Assembly: GCF_030581075.1 (NCBI RefSeq) | Contig: NZ_JAUQSW010000002.1 | Span: 124,001-188,000 of the forward strand | Source of the DNA: Hymenobacter cheonanensis | Lineage (GTDB): Bacteria > Bacteroidota > Bacteroidia > Cytophagales > Hymenobacteraceae | Direction: 5' to 3' | DNA length: 64,000 nucleotides | Shown: in pieces, positions 17,651-27,400 of the stretch | How positions within the stretch are numbered: the first letter of the stretch is position 1 | How the letters are laid out: each line of letters starts with the position of its first letter | Position numbers and translations under genes: made by a program | Notes under the pieces: model-generated | Told to the model about the DNA's origin: nothing | Databases searched by the model: none | Seen by the model: only the letters and a program-made list of their open reading frames with translations

Positions 17651-17729
17651 GGCAACGAGAAACCAGCCCACAAAAATGCCCTGCCTCTTGTCGAAGCAGG
17701 GCATTTTTGTGGGCTGGTTTCTCGTTGCC
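17651..17729. terminator. Exceptionally long perfect hairpin (34-bp stem)
   Basis: Bases 17651-17684 are perfectly complementary to 17696-17729, with an 11-nt loop. The inner part (aaaaatgccctgc / gcagggcattttt) is a normal terminator; the outer 21 bp extend it without mismatch. It lies 9 bases after the barrel gene and 80 before ribD. Confidence 0.82.
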
Positions 17730-17778
17730 GGAAGCGGCAGCTGGTACTATTCCGCCCCTGGCAAATAGCTTTACACCT

Positions 17779-17786
17779 AATCTTTG
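17779..17786 (+). promoter_or_regulatory. Possible -7 promoter element for ribD
   Basis: AATCTTTG differs from TAnnTTTG at one base and resembles the CATCTTTG element before tRNA-Val. It is 22 bases before the ribD ATG. Confidence 0.33.
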
Positions 17787-17808
17787 TGCTGCACATCTCC
17801 CCCGCTCT

Positions 17809-18870
17809 ATGTCCCTGCTCGACGACTCGTTTTTCATGCGCCGCGCCCTCGACCTGGCCCTGCTGGGCCGGGGCCGCACCCGCCCCAACCCCCTGGTGGG
17901 CTGCGTGGTAGTGGGCCCGGCAGGCGACATTATCGGCGAGGGCTACCACCAGCAGTACGGTGGCCCCCACGCCGAGGTCAATGCCCTGGCCAGCGTAGCC
18001 GACCAAGAACTACTGCGCCAGAGCCGCGTATTTGTGACGCTGGAGCCCTGCGCCCACCACGGCAAAACGCCGCCCTGCGCCGACCTGCTCATCGCCAAGG
18101 GCGTGCCCGAAGTAATAGTGTGCAACGACGACCCCAACCCCCTGGTGGCCGGCCAGGGCCTAGCCAAGCTGCGCGCGGCGGGCATCAAAGTAAGCACCGG
18201 CCTGCTGGCCGGGGAAGGCCGCCAGCTCAACCGGCGCTTTTTCACCTTTCAGGAAAAAAACCGCCCTTATCTAGTGTTGAAATGGGCCGAGTCGGCCGAC
18301 GGGTTTCTGGCCGGGCCGCACTTCCAGCAGGTGCAGATAAGCGGGCCGCAGGCCCAGCTCCTCACCCACCAGTGGCGCACCGATGAGGCGGCCATCCTGG
18401 TGGGCACCCGCACGGCCCTGCACGACAACCCCCGCCTGAATGCCCGCGAGTGGCCCGGCCCCCAGCCCACGCGCCTCGTCATCGACAAAAACCTGGCCCT
18501 GCCCCCTAGCCACCACGTGCTTGATGGCTCGCAGCCCACCATCATCTACACGCACCGCGAGCGGGCCAGCCGCCCCAACCTCGACTACGTAACGCTGCCC
18601 TTTGCCCCGGCCGGCGCCCCCCCCTCGCCCGACCTGCTGCCCGCCGTGCTCGCCGATTTGCACGCCCGCCACATGCAGTCGGTGCTGGTAGAAGGCGGCC
18701 CCACCGTGCTCAATGCTCTCATTAACACCAATGTGTGGGATGAGATTCGCGTGTTTCGCAGCGCCAGGCGGCTCGAGCGCGGCATTGCCGCCCCCCGGCT
18801 AGGCCTGCGCGGCTGGCAAAGCCACGAAAAAGTAGGGGCCGACGACCTGTTCATTTACCGCAACAGTTAA
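17809..18870 (+). CDS. ribD: Bifunctional riboflavin biosynthesis deaminase/reductase
   Basis: RibD performs two steps of riboflavin synthesis: deamination of diaminohydroxyphosphoribosylaminopyrimidine, then NADPH-dependent reduction of the ribosyl side chain. In this 353-residue protein the N-terminal deaminase has zinc ligands His54 (GGPHAEVNAL), Cys81 and Cys90 (EPCAHHGKTPPC), with Glu56 as catalytic acid. The reductase domain (about 150-353) contains KWAESADGFLAG, GTRTALHDNPRLNAR and the C-terminal VEGGPTVLNALI. ATG 17809 is chosen because it places the deaminase at the usual distance; codons further upstream lie inside the 34-bp hairpin. No other rib gene is next to it, and I see no FMN riboswitch. 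Confidence 0.97.
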   Translation: MSLLDDSFFMRRALDLALLGRGRTRPNPLVGCVVVGPAGDIIGEGYHQQYGGPHAEVNALASVADQELLRQSRVFVTLEPCAHHGKTPPCADLLIAKGVPEVIVCNDDPNPLVAGQGLAKLRAAGIKVSTGLLAGEGRQLNRRFFTFQEKNRPYLVLKWAESADGFLAGPHFQQVQISGPQAQLLTHQWRTDEAAILVGTRTALHDNPRLNAREWPGPQPTRLVIDKNLALPPSHHVLDGSQPTIIYTHRERASRPNLDYVTLPFAPAGAPPSPDLLPAVLADLHARHMQSVLVEGGPTVLNALINTNVWDEIRVFRSARRLERGIAAPRLGLRGWQSHEKVGADDLFIYRNS

Positions 18871-18940
18871 CGAAGCTGTGTAGGCAGTCGCCCAACACAA
18901 CGTTGGGTATGCAGCCCGCAGGCAAGTAGCTTTAACACCA

Positions 18941-18974
18941 AAAAGGGCTTCCCACTAAGTGGGAAGCCCTTTTT
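18941..18974. terminator. Bidirectional terminator between ribD and the TerB-like gene
   Basis: A 14-bp stem (aaaagggcttccca at 18941-18954, complement 18960-18973) with a 5-nt loop has an A-run on one side and a T-run on the other, so it can end both converging genes. Confidence 0.92.
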
Positions 18975-19002
18975 ACTGCTGTGCTTCAGGCCGGGCGCGG
19001 GC

Positions 19003-19914
19003 CTAGCGGCCCCCAAACAGGCCGCCTAGCAAGCCGCCCAGGCCGCTGCCCATAATGCCGCCGCCGCCCGCGCTGGCCGGCTGCGAGTTGGGGCGCCCGC
19101 CCAGGCCACCCAGCACCGACATAATAGAGCCCAGGCCGCTGCCGCCCATCGAGCCCTGTTGCGGGTACTGGCTGGTGTCTACTGTTTGCTGCTGCTGGCC
19201 GCCGCCACCCAGCACCCCGCTCAGCAGGCCGCCGCCGAGCAGCCCACCCAGCAGGCCGCCCAACCCGCTGCCGCCGCCCATGCTGCCCATAGCGCCGCTC
19301 AGCAGGCCGCCCAGCGAGCCGCTCTGGCTCTGGGGCTGGCCATAGCCGCTGTTGCTATTGCTATTGCCGCCGCCCATCACGCGCGAAATCACCATGGGGG
19401 CTACCACGCCGAGCAAGCCCGCCATGAGGGCGCCTTTCGGAATGCCCACGTTGCTGAGCTTGTCGCCGATACTGCTCAAAAAGCCTTGCTTGCCAGGGTC
19501 TTGCGGGTCGTGGGGCACGCTAGCGGCCTGGTCTACCACGCTTTCGAGGGTTTGCTTCTGCTCGGGGTTGATGCCGAGGTAGGCGGCCATTTTGCCCACC
19601 ATCTCCTCCTCGCCAGCCGAGTACGTGCCGTCGGCACGGGCCAGGCTGATGAGGTCAGTTACGAGCGAGTAGCGCAGGTCGCTGCTTTTGAGCTGGTCGA
19701 GGCTCTGCTGCACCGTGCTGTTATCGGCGCTGTCGGCGGCGGCCAGCACCTGGCGGGTGGCGGCGTCCGAGAGGCCCGCCTGCTGGGCTAGGCGCTGCAA
19801 AAACTCCGCCTCGGGGGCCGAAGCCTGGCGGTCGGCAGTGGCCAGGGCCGCAATAGCGCTGAGATAAGCCGTTTTTTCGGCCTCCGAATAGTTTTGAAGC
19901 AACTGCGTTTCCAT
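19003..19914 (-). CDS. TerB-like protein with Gly-rich C-terminal tail
   Basis: This 303-residue protein has an N-terminal helical domain (about residues 1-130; EKTAYLSAIAALATADRQAS, then LISLARADGTYSAGEEEMVG), the repeated acidic-helix pattern of the TerB/DUF533 tellurite-resistance-like family. A hydrophobic segment follows (GALMAGLLGVVAPMVISRVM, about 178-197), then about 110 residues rich in Gly, Leu, Ser and Gln with GGLLGGLLGGG repeats. ATG 19914 (METQLLQNYS) is the start; upstream codons are not conserved in character. The role is unclear: TerB domains are found in stress and envelope systems. It converges on ribD. Confidence 0.75.
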   Translation of the reverse strand: METQLLQNYSEAEKTAYLSAIAALATADRQASAPEAEFLQRLAQQAGLSDAATRQVLAAADSADNSTVQQSLDQLKSSDLRYSLVTDLISLARADGTYSAGEEEMVGKMAAYLGINPEQKQTLESVVDQAASVPHDPQDPGKQGFLSSIGDKLSNVGIPKGALMAGLLGVVAPMVISRVMGGGNSNSNSGYGQPQSQSGSLGGLLSGAMGSMGGGSGLGGLLGGLLGGGLLSGVLGGGGQQQQTVDTSQYPQQGSMGGSGLGSIMSVLGGLGGRPNSQPASAGGGGIMGSGLGGLLGGLFGGR

Positions 19915-20126
19915 GAAAGAGACGTAAAAGGAGTGGGTAGAAAAGAGAAAAAGGCGGGCCTGCCGGCTGCCCGCCAAGCTGCGCCTGCTAACGGCTGTGC
20001 GCCGTTAGCGTTGCCACCACTAGCCGTAGCGCCGGGCACCGTTGCTTTTTTATGAAATTTTTATGGCTGACTGCTAATTTTTTACCCCTTTCTGCCAGGC
20101 TGCCAGCCCACTTTTTTAACGCCCCG

Positions 20127-20158
20127 TTTGGCTATTCCGAAAAATGCCCCCATCTTTG
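20127..20158 (+). promoter_or_regulatory. Candidate sigma-A promoter for tRNA-Val
   Basis: TTTG at 20127-20130 and CATCTTTG at 20151-20158 are separated by 20 bases, matching the Bacteroidota promoter TTTG-N19-20-TAnnTTTG except for one base. The tRNA begins 33 bases after it. Confidence 0.55.
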
Positions 20159-20191
20159 TATCACCAAAACGGCAATAGCCGCTCGGCAAAA

Positions 20192-20266
20192 GGGAGATTA
20201 GCTCAGCTGGTTCAGAGCATCTGCCTTACAAGCAGAGGGTCACTGGTTCGAACCCAGTATCTCCCA
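20192..20266 (+). tRNA. tRNA-Val (anticodon TAC)
   Basis: The 75-nt cloverleaf has acceptor arms gggagat and atctccc, a D-arm (gctcagctggttcagagc), an anticodon stem tctgc/gcaga around loop cttacaa with anticodon TAC, and a T-arm with ggttcgaaccc. The discriminator base is A; CCA is not encoded. TAC reads GUA and related Val codons. Confidence 0.97.
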
Positions 20267-20274
20267 CGTTGATA

Positions 20275-20320
20275 AACAGCCACTTAGTAGCAATACTGAG
20301 TGGCTGTTTTGCTTTTGGTG
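20275..20320 (+). terminator. Terminator after tRNA-Val
   Basis: Stem aacagccact (20275-20284) pairs with agtggctgtt (20309-20318), followed by TT and a T-rich stretch. It ends the tRNA transcript 8 bases after the mature tRNA. Confidence 0.85.
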
Positions 20321-20663
20321 CCCACGGTGGTTTACATAAGCCCTCGCATCCCTATGAGGTACGAAGAATTTACGCTGCGGCTGCTTTGTCTCCACCTGCT
20401 CCATAATGAGCTAATATACCTCGCCTGAGAAATACTGCTATGGCGCCCGGCGTAGTGCCGCCGAAGGCACAAAAAACCTCCTTATTCCCCTCAGACGCTC
20501 GACGGTTCGCCCACGCTTAATCAAATTGAGCATTGGTTAATCTGTTCGAGGAAATAGAACTTCAGCGTCACCTCGTCCTCGGCAGGGCGGCGCTGGTCTT
20601 TTACTTCCGTGTACGCACCATCAAAGTACTTATACTAGCAGTGCTGATTAAGATGGCGCTGAC
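20321..20663. other. Intergenic stretch with a possible decayed coding fragment
   Basis: No complete gene is visible. On the minus strand, about 20520-20635, a frame closed by stops on both sides reads KYFDGAYTEVKDQRRP and then EDEVTLKFYFLEQINQ. Its composition looks protein-like, so it may be the remnant of a lost gene, but I cannot name it. Confidence 0.3.
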
Positions 20664-20671
20664 TACTTTTG
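20664..20671 (+). promoter_or_regulatory. Candidate -7 element for the hybrid regulator gene
   Basis: TACTTTTG matches TAnnTTTG exactly and lies 42 bases before ATG 20714. No convincing -33 element is seen. Confidence 0.4.
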
Positions 20672-20713
20672 CCCACTTCTGCTCCCAGGCGCAGCCTTCA
20701 TTTCTAAGTAGTT

Positions 20714-23700
20714 ATGCCCTGCCTTCTTGCGCTATTTCGATGGCTAGCTCCTAGCTATCATTGGGGCAGGCAGTTGGCGGGGGGGGTACTTGGGTTGCTG
20801 CTGCTACCATCAGGGCTGGCATTTGCCAGCCCGGCTTTATCCTGTACGGCCCAACTTGCTGACTATCAGCGTTGGCAACGAGCCATACGATTCGACTACT
20901 ATTACTGGGACGCTAAGCACGACGCGCTACGGCCGGTGCTGGCCACGCAGCCCGCTGACACCCTGCGCCCGCTACCCCGCACCTCGTCCTCTTGGCTACC
21001 CCAAGCCGTCGACCTGACCCGCCAGCGAGCCGGCCGCCCCCAGTGGCCCGCCGACTCGCTGGGTCGGCTGCTGGCCTACGTGCGGCTGGCGCACGCTATT
21101 CAAGACCTGCACCGCCCCGACTCTGCCGCCTACTACCTGGGGCGGGCCTGGCGGCTGGCTGGGGCACGACAAGGGCAGCAGCGACCGGCCGCCGTGATAG
21201 CGCTGGCCAACGAGCTGGCCGGGCAGCACTACGTCCGGGGCAACTACGACAGCACGCTCTACTACTACCAGCAGGCGGCCCGGCAGTTTCGGGTGGTGGG
21301 CCCCGACAGCAGCCTAGCGCTCGACCCGGCTACCACCCGGCCCGCCGACTTGCGCCGGTCGCCCGGCCTGTCGCTGGCCGGTATCCTGGCCAATGCCGGC
21401 TCGGTCTGTCGCGTCCTGGGCCGCCTGCCCCTGGCCCTGCGCTACTACGAGCGGGCCCGGAGCCTCTACCAACAGCAGGGCAACCTGGGTGGTATCGGCT
21501 GGACGCAGTGCCTGATAGGCGAAGCGTACGCCGCCCAGGGCAACTACCCCCAGGCCGAGCGGGCATATGAGCAGGCGCTGGTCACCTACCACCGCTACGG
21601 CCAGCCGGCCGCCACCCGACGCTCGGTCGGGAGTGACCTGGCCGATGTGCTGCTAAACTACTACCTGCCGCTGCTGCTGGAGGGCCATAGCCACCAGCCG
21701 CCTGCCTACGCCAGCACCCTGGCCGCCGAAGCCACCGCTTTGATGCGTGCCGCCCCCGACAACGCGCTGCTGCTCACGCGCCTGAACCTGGTGCCGGCCC
21801 AGGTGGCGCTGCTAGGCGGCCGGCCCGCCGAGGCGGCCCCCTGGCTGGGCCGCGCCCGCACCTGGCTGCGCTACGGGGCCCCCGACACTACGGTGGCCGG
21901 CTGGCCCGCCCGCAACCAGCCCTACGCCGAGGTGAAAGCCTTAACCCTGGGCCTGACTGCCTGGCAGCAGCAGCCCACCCACCCCGCGCGGGCCCGTCGG
22001 CTGCTAGCCGAGGCTGAGGCCCTGCTCACCCGCTACCCCCGCACGGCCCCCCAGCCCAAGCCCCGCCAAACCCTGGCCGGTGTGGCTCTGGCCATGGGCG
22101 AGCCGGCCGTAGCGCTGGCCTTGCTGCGGCCCCTGCAGCGCGGCTACCAGCAGTCGGGCAGCCTGCTACCCCTGAGCCAGCTCACCGAATTGCTCACCCA
22201 GGCCTACGCCCAGGCCGGCCGCTACGACAGCGCCTACACCTACGCCCGCCGCACCCAGCGCCTCACCGACACCCTGCGCCAAGCCCAGCAGTTTGCGGCG
22301 CTGGCCGCTACCGAAACCCGGTTTCGCACCCGCGAGCAGGCTGCCCAGATTGCCCACCTCACCGAGCACGAGCGCCAGCAGGCCCGCCTGGTGCGCCTGG
22401 CCGGGGCCGGGGCCGGGCTGCTGGCGCTACTGGCGCTGGCCATTCTGCTGGCCCTGCGTACCACCCGCCGCCTCAACGGGCAATTGACTGCGCAGGCCAC
22501 CCAGCTGCAAGCCCAGGCCGAGCGCCTCGGCGAGCTGGATGCGGCCAAAAATCAGTTTTTTGCCAACGCCAGCCACGAGTTGCGCACCCCCCTCACGCTG
22601 GTGCTGGCCCCGCTCGAAACGCTGCTTGCCAACCCCACGCAGACGCTGCTGGCGGCCGGGCACGCGCCCGTGGCCCTCGCCTACCGCCAGGCTCAGCGCC
22701 TTCGCGAGCTGGTCGACCGCATTCTGGACCTGACCAAGCTGCAGGCCGGGCGCCTGCCCGTGACGCCCACCCCCACCGCGCTGGCGCCGTGGCTGCGCCG
22801 GGTAATAGCGCAGTTTGAGGGGCTAGCCACTGAGCGGGGGGTGCGTCTGCTAGGTCCCGCTGCGCTGCCCGAGGCGCTCCACCTGCTGGTAGATGCCGAC
22901 AAGCTGGAGCAGATTCTGGCCAACCTACTCAGCAACGCGCTGAAACACACGCCCGCCGGCGGCACGGTAATCGTGGAGGCGGCGTTGCCCGGTCCCGATG
23001 GGCGCTACGCCCTGACCGTGCGCGACACCGGGCCCGGCATTGCAGCGGCCGAGCACGAGCGGGTGTTCGAACGCTTCTACCAAAGCCCGCAGCACCAGCC
23101 CCAAGGAGGTACTGGGCTCGGCTTGGCCCTGAGCCGCGAGCTAGCCACCTTGCTGGGGGGCACGCTTACGCTGGCCAGCCAGCCGGGCGTGGGCGCGGCT
23201 TTTACCCTCACGTTTGCCGCCGAGCCAGTGGCGCCAGCCGGGAACGTATTGGCAGAAGAGCCGGCGGAAAGCCCGGTACTCCCGCCCGACCAGTCGCTAG
23301 CCCTCGCTCCCTCCACGCTAGCTAGCCCGGGTGCTCGCCCCCGGGTGCTGGTGGTAGAAGATGAGCCCGACCTGCGCGAGTACTTGCGCGAGCTGCTCAG
23401 CCCCACCCACGAAGTGCTGACCGCCGCCAGCGGCCTGGCGGCGCTGGAGCTGCTGGCCCACGAGGCCCCGGTCGACCTGATTACCACCGATGCCATGATG
23501 CCGGGGCTGAGCGGCACCGAACTACTGGTCCGCCTCAAGGCTAGCCCTGCCCTGGCCGGCGTGCCGGTACTTATGCTCACGGCTCGCGCCGATGAGGCGC
23601 ACCGCCAGCTAGCCCTCACCGTGGGCGTCGATGACTACCTGACCAAGCCCTTTGGGGCGGCCGAGCTGCTGACGCGCGTGCAGGTGCTGCTGGCGCGCCA

Positions 23701-24157
23701 GCAGGTGCGGCGCCACTTCGCCACGTTGCCAGCCGAGACGGCGGCCGAGCTGGTTGGCGAGCCAGCCGGGGAGCTACTTGCCCCGACGACCCCGAGCGCG
23801 GAAGTTGAGCTGGAAGTGGCAGCGGCCCTACCGGCAGTAGCGCAACTGGCGCAGTGGCAGGCGCAGGTGGCGGCGCACCTGGCCAACGAGAAACTCAGTA
23901 CGGCCGAGCTAGCCCGCCTACTGGGTTTGAGCGAGCGCACGCTCTACCGGCGGCTGGGCGAGCTGGCGGGCCTCACGCCCGCCGCCTGGCTGCGCGAGCT
24001 GCGCCTGAATCAAGCCCGGCACCTGCTCGAAGCCGGCGGTTTTGGCTCGGTGGCCCAGGTGGCCGATGCGGTGGGCTTTGCTTCGGCCAAGTATTTCAGC
24101 ACGTGCTACGCCGAGCGCTTTGGCCGGCGGCCTAACGACTACTTACCAGCCAAATAA
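20714..24157 (+). CDS. Hybrid two-component system protein: TPR sensor, histidine kinase, receiver, AraC-type output
   Basis: This 1,147-residue protein carries a whole signalling pathway in one chain. An N-terminal signal/anchor is followed by a periplasmic TPR array (about 100-540; for example ALRYYERARSLYQQQ). A membrane helix (AGAGAGLLALLALAILLAL) ends near 575. HisKA has His621 (ASHELRTPLTL), and the HATPase domain has the N, G1 (DTGPGIAAAEHERVF) and G2 (GGTGLGLALS) boxes. The receiver (about 877-995) has Glu882/Asp883, phospho-acceptor Asp926 (TTDAMMPG) and TKPFG. The last 90 residues are an AraC helix-turn-helix. Most such proteins sense glycans through beta-propellers; a TPR sensor is a known variant. 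It probably controls the surface-protein gene just downstream. Confidence 0.95.
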   Translation: MPCLLALFRWLAPSYHWGRQLAGGVLGLLLLPSGLAFASPALSCTAQLADYQRWQRAIRFDYYYWDAKHDALRPVLATQPADTLRPLPRTSSSWLPQAVDLTRQRAGRPQWPADSLGRLLAYVRLAHAIQDLHRPDSAAYYLGRAWRLAGARQGQQRPAAVIALANELAGQHYVRGNYDSTLYYYQQAARQFRVVGPDSSLALDPATTRPADLRRSPGLSLAGILANAGSVCRVLGRLPLALRYYERARSLYQQQGNLGGIGWTQCLIGEAYAAQGNYPQAERAYEQALVTYHRYGQPAATRRSVGSDLADVLLNYYLPLLLEGHSHQPPAYASTLAAEATALMRAAPDNALLLTRLNLVPAQVALLGGRPAEAAPWLGRARTWLRYGAPDTTVAGWPARNQPYAEVKALTLGLTAWQQQPTHPARARRLLAEAEALLTRYPRTAPQPKPRQTLAGVALAMGEPAVALALLRPLQRGYQQSGSLLPLSQLTELLTQAYAQAGRYDSAYTYARRTQRLTDTLRQAQQFAALAATETRFRTREQAAQIAHLTEHERQQARLVRLAGAGAGLLALLALAILLALRTTRRLNGQLTAQATQLQAQAERLGELDAAKNQFFANASHELRTPLTLVLAPLETLLANPTQTLLAAGHAPVALAYRQAQRLRELVDRILDLTKLQAGRLPVTPTPTALAPWLRRVIAQFEGLATERGVRLLGPAALPEALHLLVDADKLEQILANLLSNALKHTPAGGTVIVEAALPGPDGRYALTVRDTGPGIAAAEHERVFERFYQSPQHQPQGGTGLGLALSRELATLLGGTLTLASQPGVGAAFTLTFAAEPVAPAGNVLAEEPAESPVLPPDQSLALAPSTLASPGARPRVLVVEDEPDLREYLRELLSPTHEVLTAASGLAALELLAHEAPVDLITTDAMMPGLSGTELLVRLKASPALAGVPVLMLTARADEAHRQLALTVGVDDYLTKPFGAAELLTRVQVLLARQQVRRHFATLPAETAAELVGEPAGELLAPTTPSAEVELEVAAALPAVAQLAQWQAQVAAHLANEKLSTAELARLLGLSERTLYRRLGELAGLTPAAWLRELRLNQARHLLEAGGFGSVAQVADAVGFASAKYFSTCYAERFGRRPNDYLPAK

Positions 24158-24464
24158 TTGGTCTATAAGCAGTTGGAACAGGACAAAATCCTGCCAACAA
24201 CTGAAATCGCGAGTGCGGAGCAGAATGGCAGCTTTTTGGCCAGGTTCCTTAAAACTGGATTTTAGTTTTACTCCCGGGTATGTCCACTCACCAGCTTGGG
24301 TTTTCGGACACCGGCCTTTTAGGACCGGCTAGCCCCGTGCCACGCCGCCCCACTGCGAGTGGCACAGCCAGGTGCGGCGGTACACCGCGCCCGCACTACT
24401 CCTCTATTCTACTACTGCTCGCTCTACCCTAGCCCCGCTTATTCTACCCTGCACTTCTTTTGCT
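24158..24464. other. Intergenic leader between the hybrid regulator and the giant surface protein gene
   Basis: No gene or strong terminator is visible. A 7-bp inverted repeat gtgccac/gtggcac (24337-24343, 24359-24365) lies upstream of the next gene and could be an operator or leader structure, which is speculative. Confidence 0.3.
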
Positions 24465-27400
24465 ATGACACACTTCTTCTCGTTGTCTTCATTGCTCGCC
24501 GCCCGCCGGTTTGCGGCCTCGTGGCTAGCCGGGTTGCTGGCGGTACTGCTGCTGCTGGCGCCGCTGCTGGGCCAGGCGCAGCCGACGCCCTACCTCACTA
24601 GCCTATCGCCTACCAGCGGCAGCACCGGCACCAGCGTTATCATCACGGGGGCGAATTTAGGCGGCACCAACACCTCCAGCGTGGCGTTCGTTGGCCCATA
24701 TGGCTTTCCCATTAACGCGACCTTTACGGTCAATAGCGCCGGCACCCAAATCAGCACGAGCGTGCCGGCCGGGGCCATCACCGGGGCCATCACCGTCACC
24801 TGCGTCTCCGCCGCCGGCGTCGTCACAACGCTTACCACCGCCACCTTCACAACCGATAATTACCTCATTGGCTCGCAGGGAATTACCGTTTGCTCGGGCA
24901 ACATCTACGACGACGGCGGACCGAACGCCAACTACCGCTACAATCAGGACTATTCGACTACCATCAGCCCCGCCACGGCTGGGAGCAAGATAAGACTCTC
25001 CTTCACGCAATTTGACATCGACCTCGTTACTGCCGTCTTTATTATCTACGACGGCCCGGATGTCAATGCCCCGGTCATTGGTCAGTATAAAGGGACCAAT
25101 AGTCCCGGGGTTGTAACGGCCACCAACGCTGCTGGCCAGCTTACGATACGCTTAGTCAATTTCATTACTGCCAATACCGACGCCCGCCCCGGCTTTGCCG
25201 CCACTATTGCCTGCGTGGCCGGCTTGCCCATCATCAGCAGCTTCTCGCCCGACAACGGGGCGGCGGGCACAAGCGTGACCATCACGGGCCTGAACTTCAA
25301 CGGCACCACAGCCGTGGCCTTCAACGGCGTGGCGGCCCCTTTCACAGTCAATTCCAACACGCAACTCACGGTGAGCGTGCCGGCCGGCGCTACCACCGGC
25401 CCCATCACCGTCACCAATGCCCTCGCTACGGGGCGCAGCGCTAGTAGCTTCGTGGTGCAGCCGCTCACCATCAGCAGCTTCTCGCCCACCAGCGGCACAA
25501 GGGGCACGAGCGTGACCATCACGGGCCTGAACTTCACCGGGGCCACGGCCGTGGCCTTCAACGGCGCTTCGGCCGTTTTCTCAGTCAATTCCGGCACCCA
25601 GATTACGGCAACGGTGCCGGCCGGCGCTACCACCGGCTCCATCAGCGTGACGACCCCTAGTGGCACGGGCACCAGCACCAGCAGCTTCACGGTGCTGCCG
25701 CTCACCATCGATAGCTTCACGCCCACCACGGGGGCGGCGGGCACGAGCGTGACCATCACGGGTCTGAACTTCAGCGGCGCCACGGCCGTGCGCTTTAATG
25801 GCGCTTCGGCCGTTTTCTCAGTCAATTCCAACACCCAGATTACGGCAACGGTGCCGGCCGGCGCTACCACCGGCCCTATCAGCGTGACGACCCCTAGCGG
25901 CACGGGCACCAGCACCACCAACTTCGTCCTGGCGCCGCCCGTCATCAGCAGCTTCTCGCCCGCTAGCGGATTGGTGGGCGCCAGCGTGGTAATTACGGGC
26001 ACCAGCTTCTTGCAGACGTCGGCGGTGCGCTTCAACGGCACGGCGGCTTCGGGCTTTGTGGTTAATTCGGACACCCAAATCACGGTGAACGTGCCGGCCG
26101 GCGCTACCACCGGCTCCATCAGCGTGACGACCCCTAGCGGCACGGGCACCAGCACCAGCAGCTTCATGGTGCTGGCGCCCACCATTAGCAGCTTCTCGCC
26201 CGCCAGCGGGTTGGTGGGTAGCGGGGTGGTGATTACGGGCACCAATTTCACCGGCGCCACGGCCGTGCGCTTCAACGGCACGGCGGCTTCGGGCTTTACC
26301 GTGACCTCCGACACCCAAATCAACGTGAACGTGCCGGCTGGGGCCAGCACTGGCCTCCTCAGCGTGACGACCCCCACCGGCACGGGCACCAGCGCCAGCA
26401 GCTTCACGGTGCTGGCGCCTGCCATCAGCAGCTTCTCGCCCACCAGCGGCACCACGGGTACGAGCGTCATCATCACGGGCACCTACTTTACCGGGGCCAC
26501 GGCGGTGCGCTTCAACGGCACGGCGGCTTCGGGCTTCGTGGTCAACTCCGACACCCAAATCACGGTGCCGGTGCCGGCCGGGGCCACCAACGGCCCTATC
26601 AGCGTGACGACCCCTAGCGGCACGGGCACCAGCGCCACCAGCTTTACGGTGCTGTCGCCCGCCATCAGCAGCTTCACGCCCACCAGCGGGGGGCAAAGCG
26701 TGTCCGTGACGATTACGGGCGTCAATTTCACCGGCGCCACGGCCGTGCGCTTCAACGGGGCACTGGCCCCGGGCTACGTGGTTAATTCCGACACTCAAAT
26801 CACCGTGAACGTGCCGGCTGGAGCCAGCACTGGTCCTATCACGGTGACGACCCCTAGCGGCACGGCTACCAGTGCCACCAGCTTCACGGTGCTGGCGCCC
26901 GCCATCAGCAGCTTCTCGCCCACCAGCGGCACAGCGGGCACGAGCGTGGTGATTACGGGGGCCAATTTCACCGGCACCACGGCCGTGGCGTTCAACGCCA
27001 CGGCGGCAGCCAGTTTCGTGGTCAATTCCGATACCCAGATTACGGCCAGCGTGGCGGCGGGCACGCTTAGCGGCTTCATCACCGTCACCAACGGCGTCGG
27101 CACGGCCACCAGCGCCAGCAATTTCGTCACCGGCTCGAGCCAGATACCCTTGCTCACGGCGGTATCGCCGGCGCGCAACCTACCCACCGCTCCGCCAGGT
27201 GCCAATGTGGTGCTCACCTTCTCGCAGCCAATGGCCGCCAGCACGGCGGGCAACGTGCGCGTGTTTGGCGCGCAGCGCGGCGGCCAGCTGGTGCGCGGCG
27301 GCAATGCCACCGCCAGCGGCAACACCATTACCGTGGACCCGGCCCGCCCGTTTGCGCCCGGCGAGCGGGTGATGGTGACGGTGCCGGCCACGGTGCAGAG

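Noticed and set aside
17640..17808. FMN riboswitch before ribD
   Set aside because: The structure there is one long hairpin; the conserved multi-helix junction of the FMN element is not visible.
20533..20754. Plus-strand 73-codon frame before the hybrid regulator
   Set aside because: It overlaps the candidate promoter and the start of the regulator gene and has no recognisable features.
25082..26798. Long antisense frames of 466 and 326 codons opposite the giant surface protein
   Set aside because: They are mirror frames of the 240-bp repeats. GC-rich repeated coding sequence leaves the opposite strand open. The sense frame has recognised domains.
25232..27140. Regular repeats as a CRISPR array
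   Set aside because: The unit is 240 bp, lies inside an open coding frame and encodes IPT domains; there are no short unique spacers and no cas genes.
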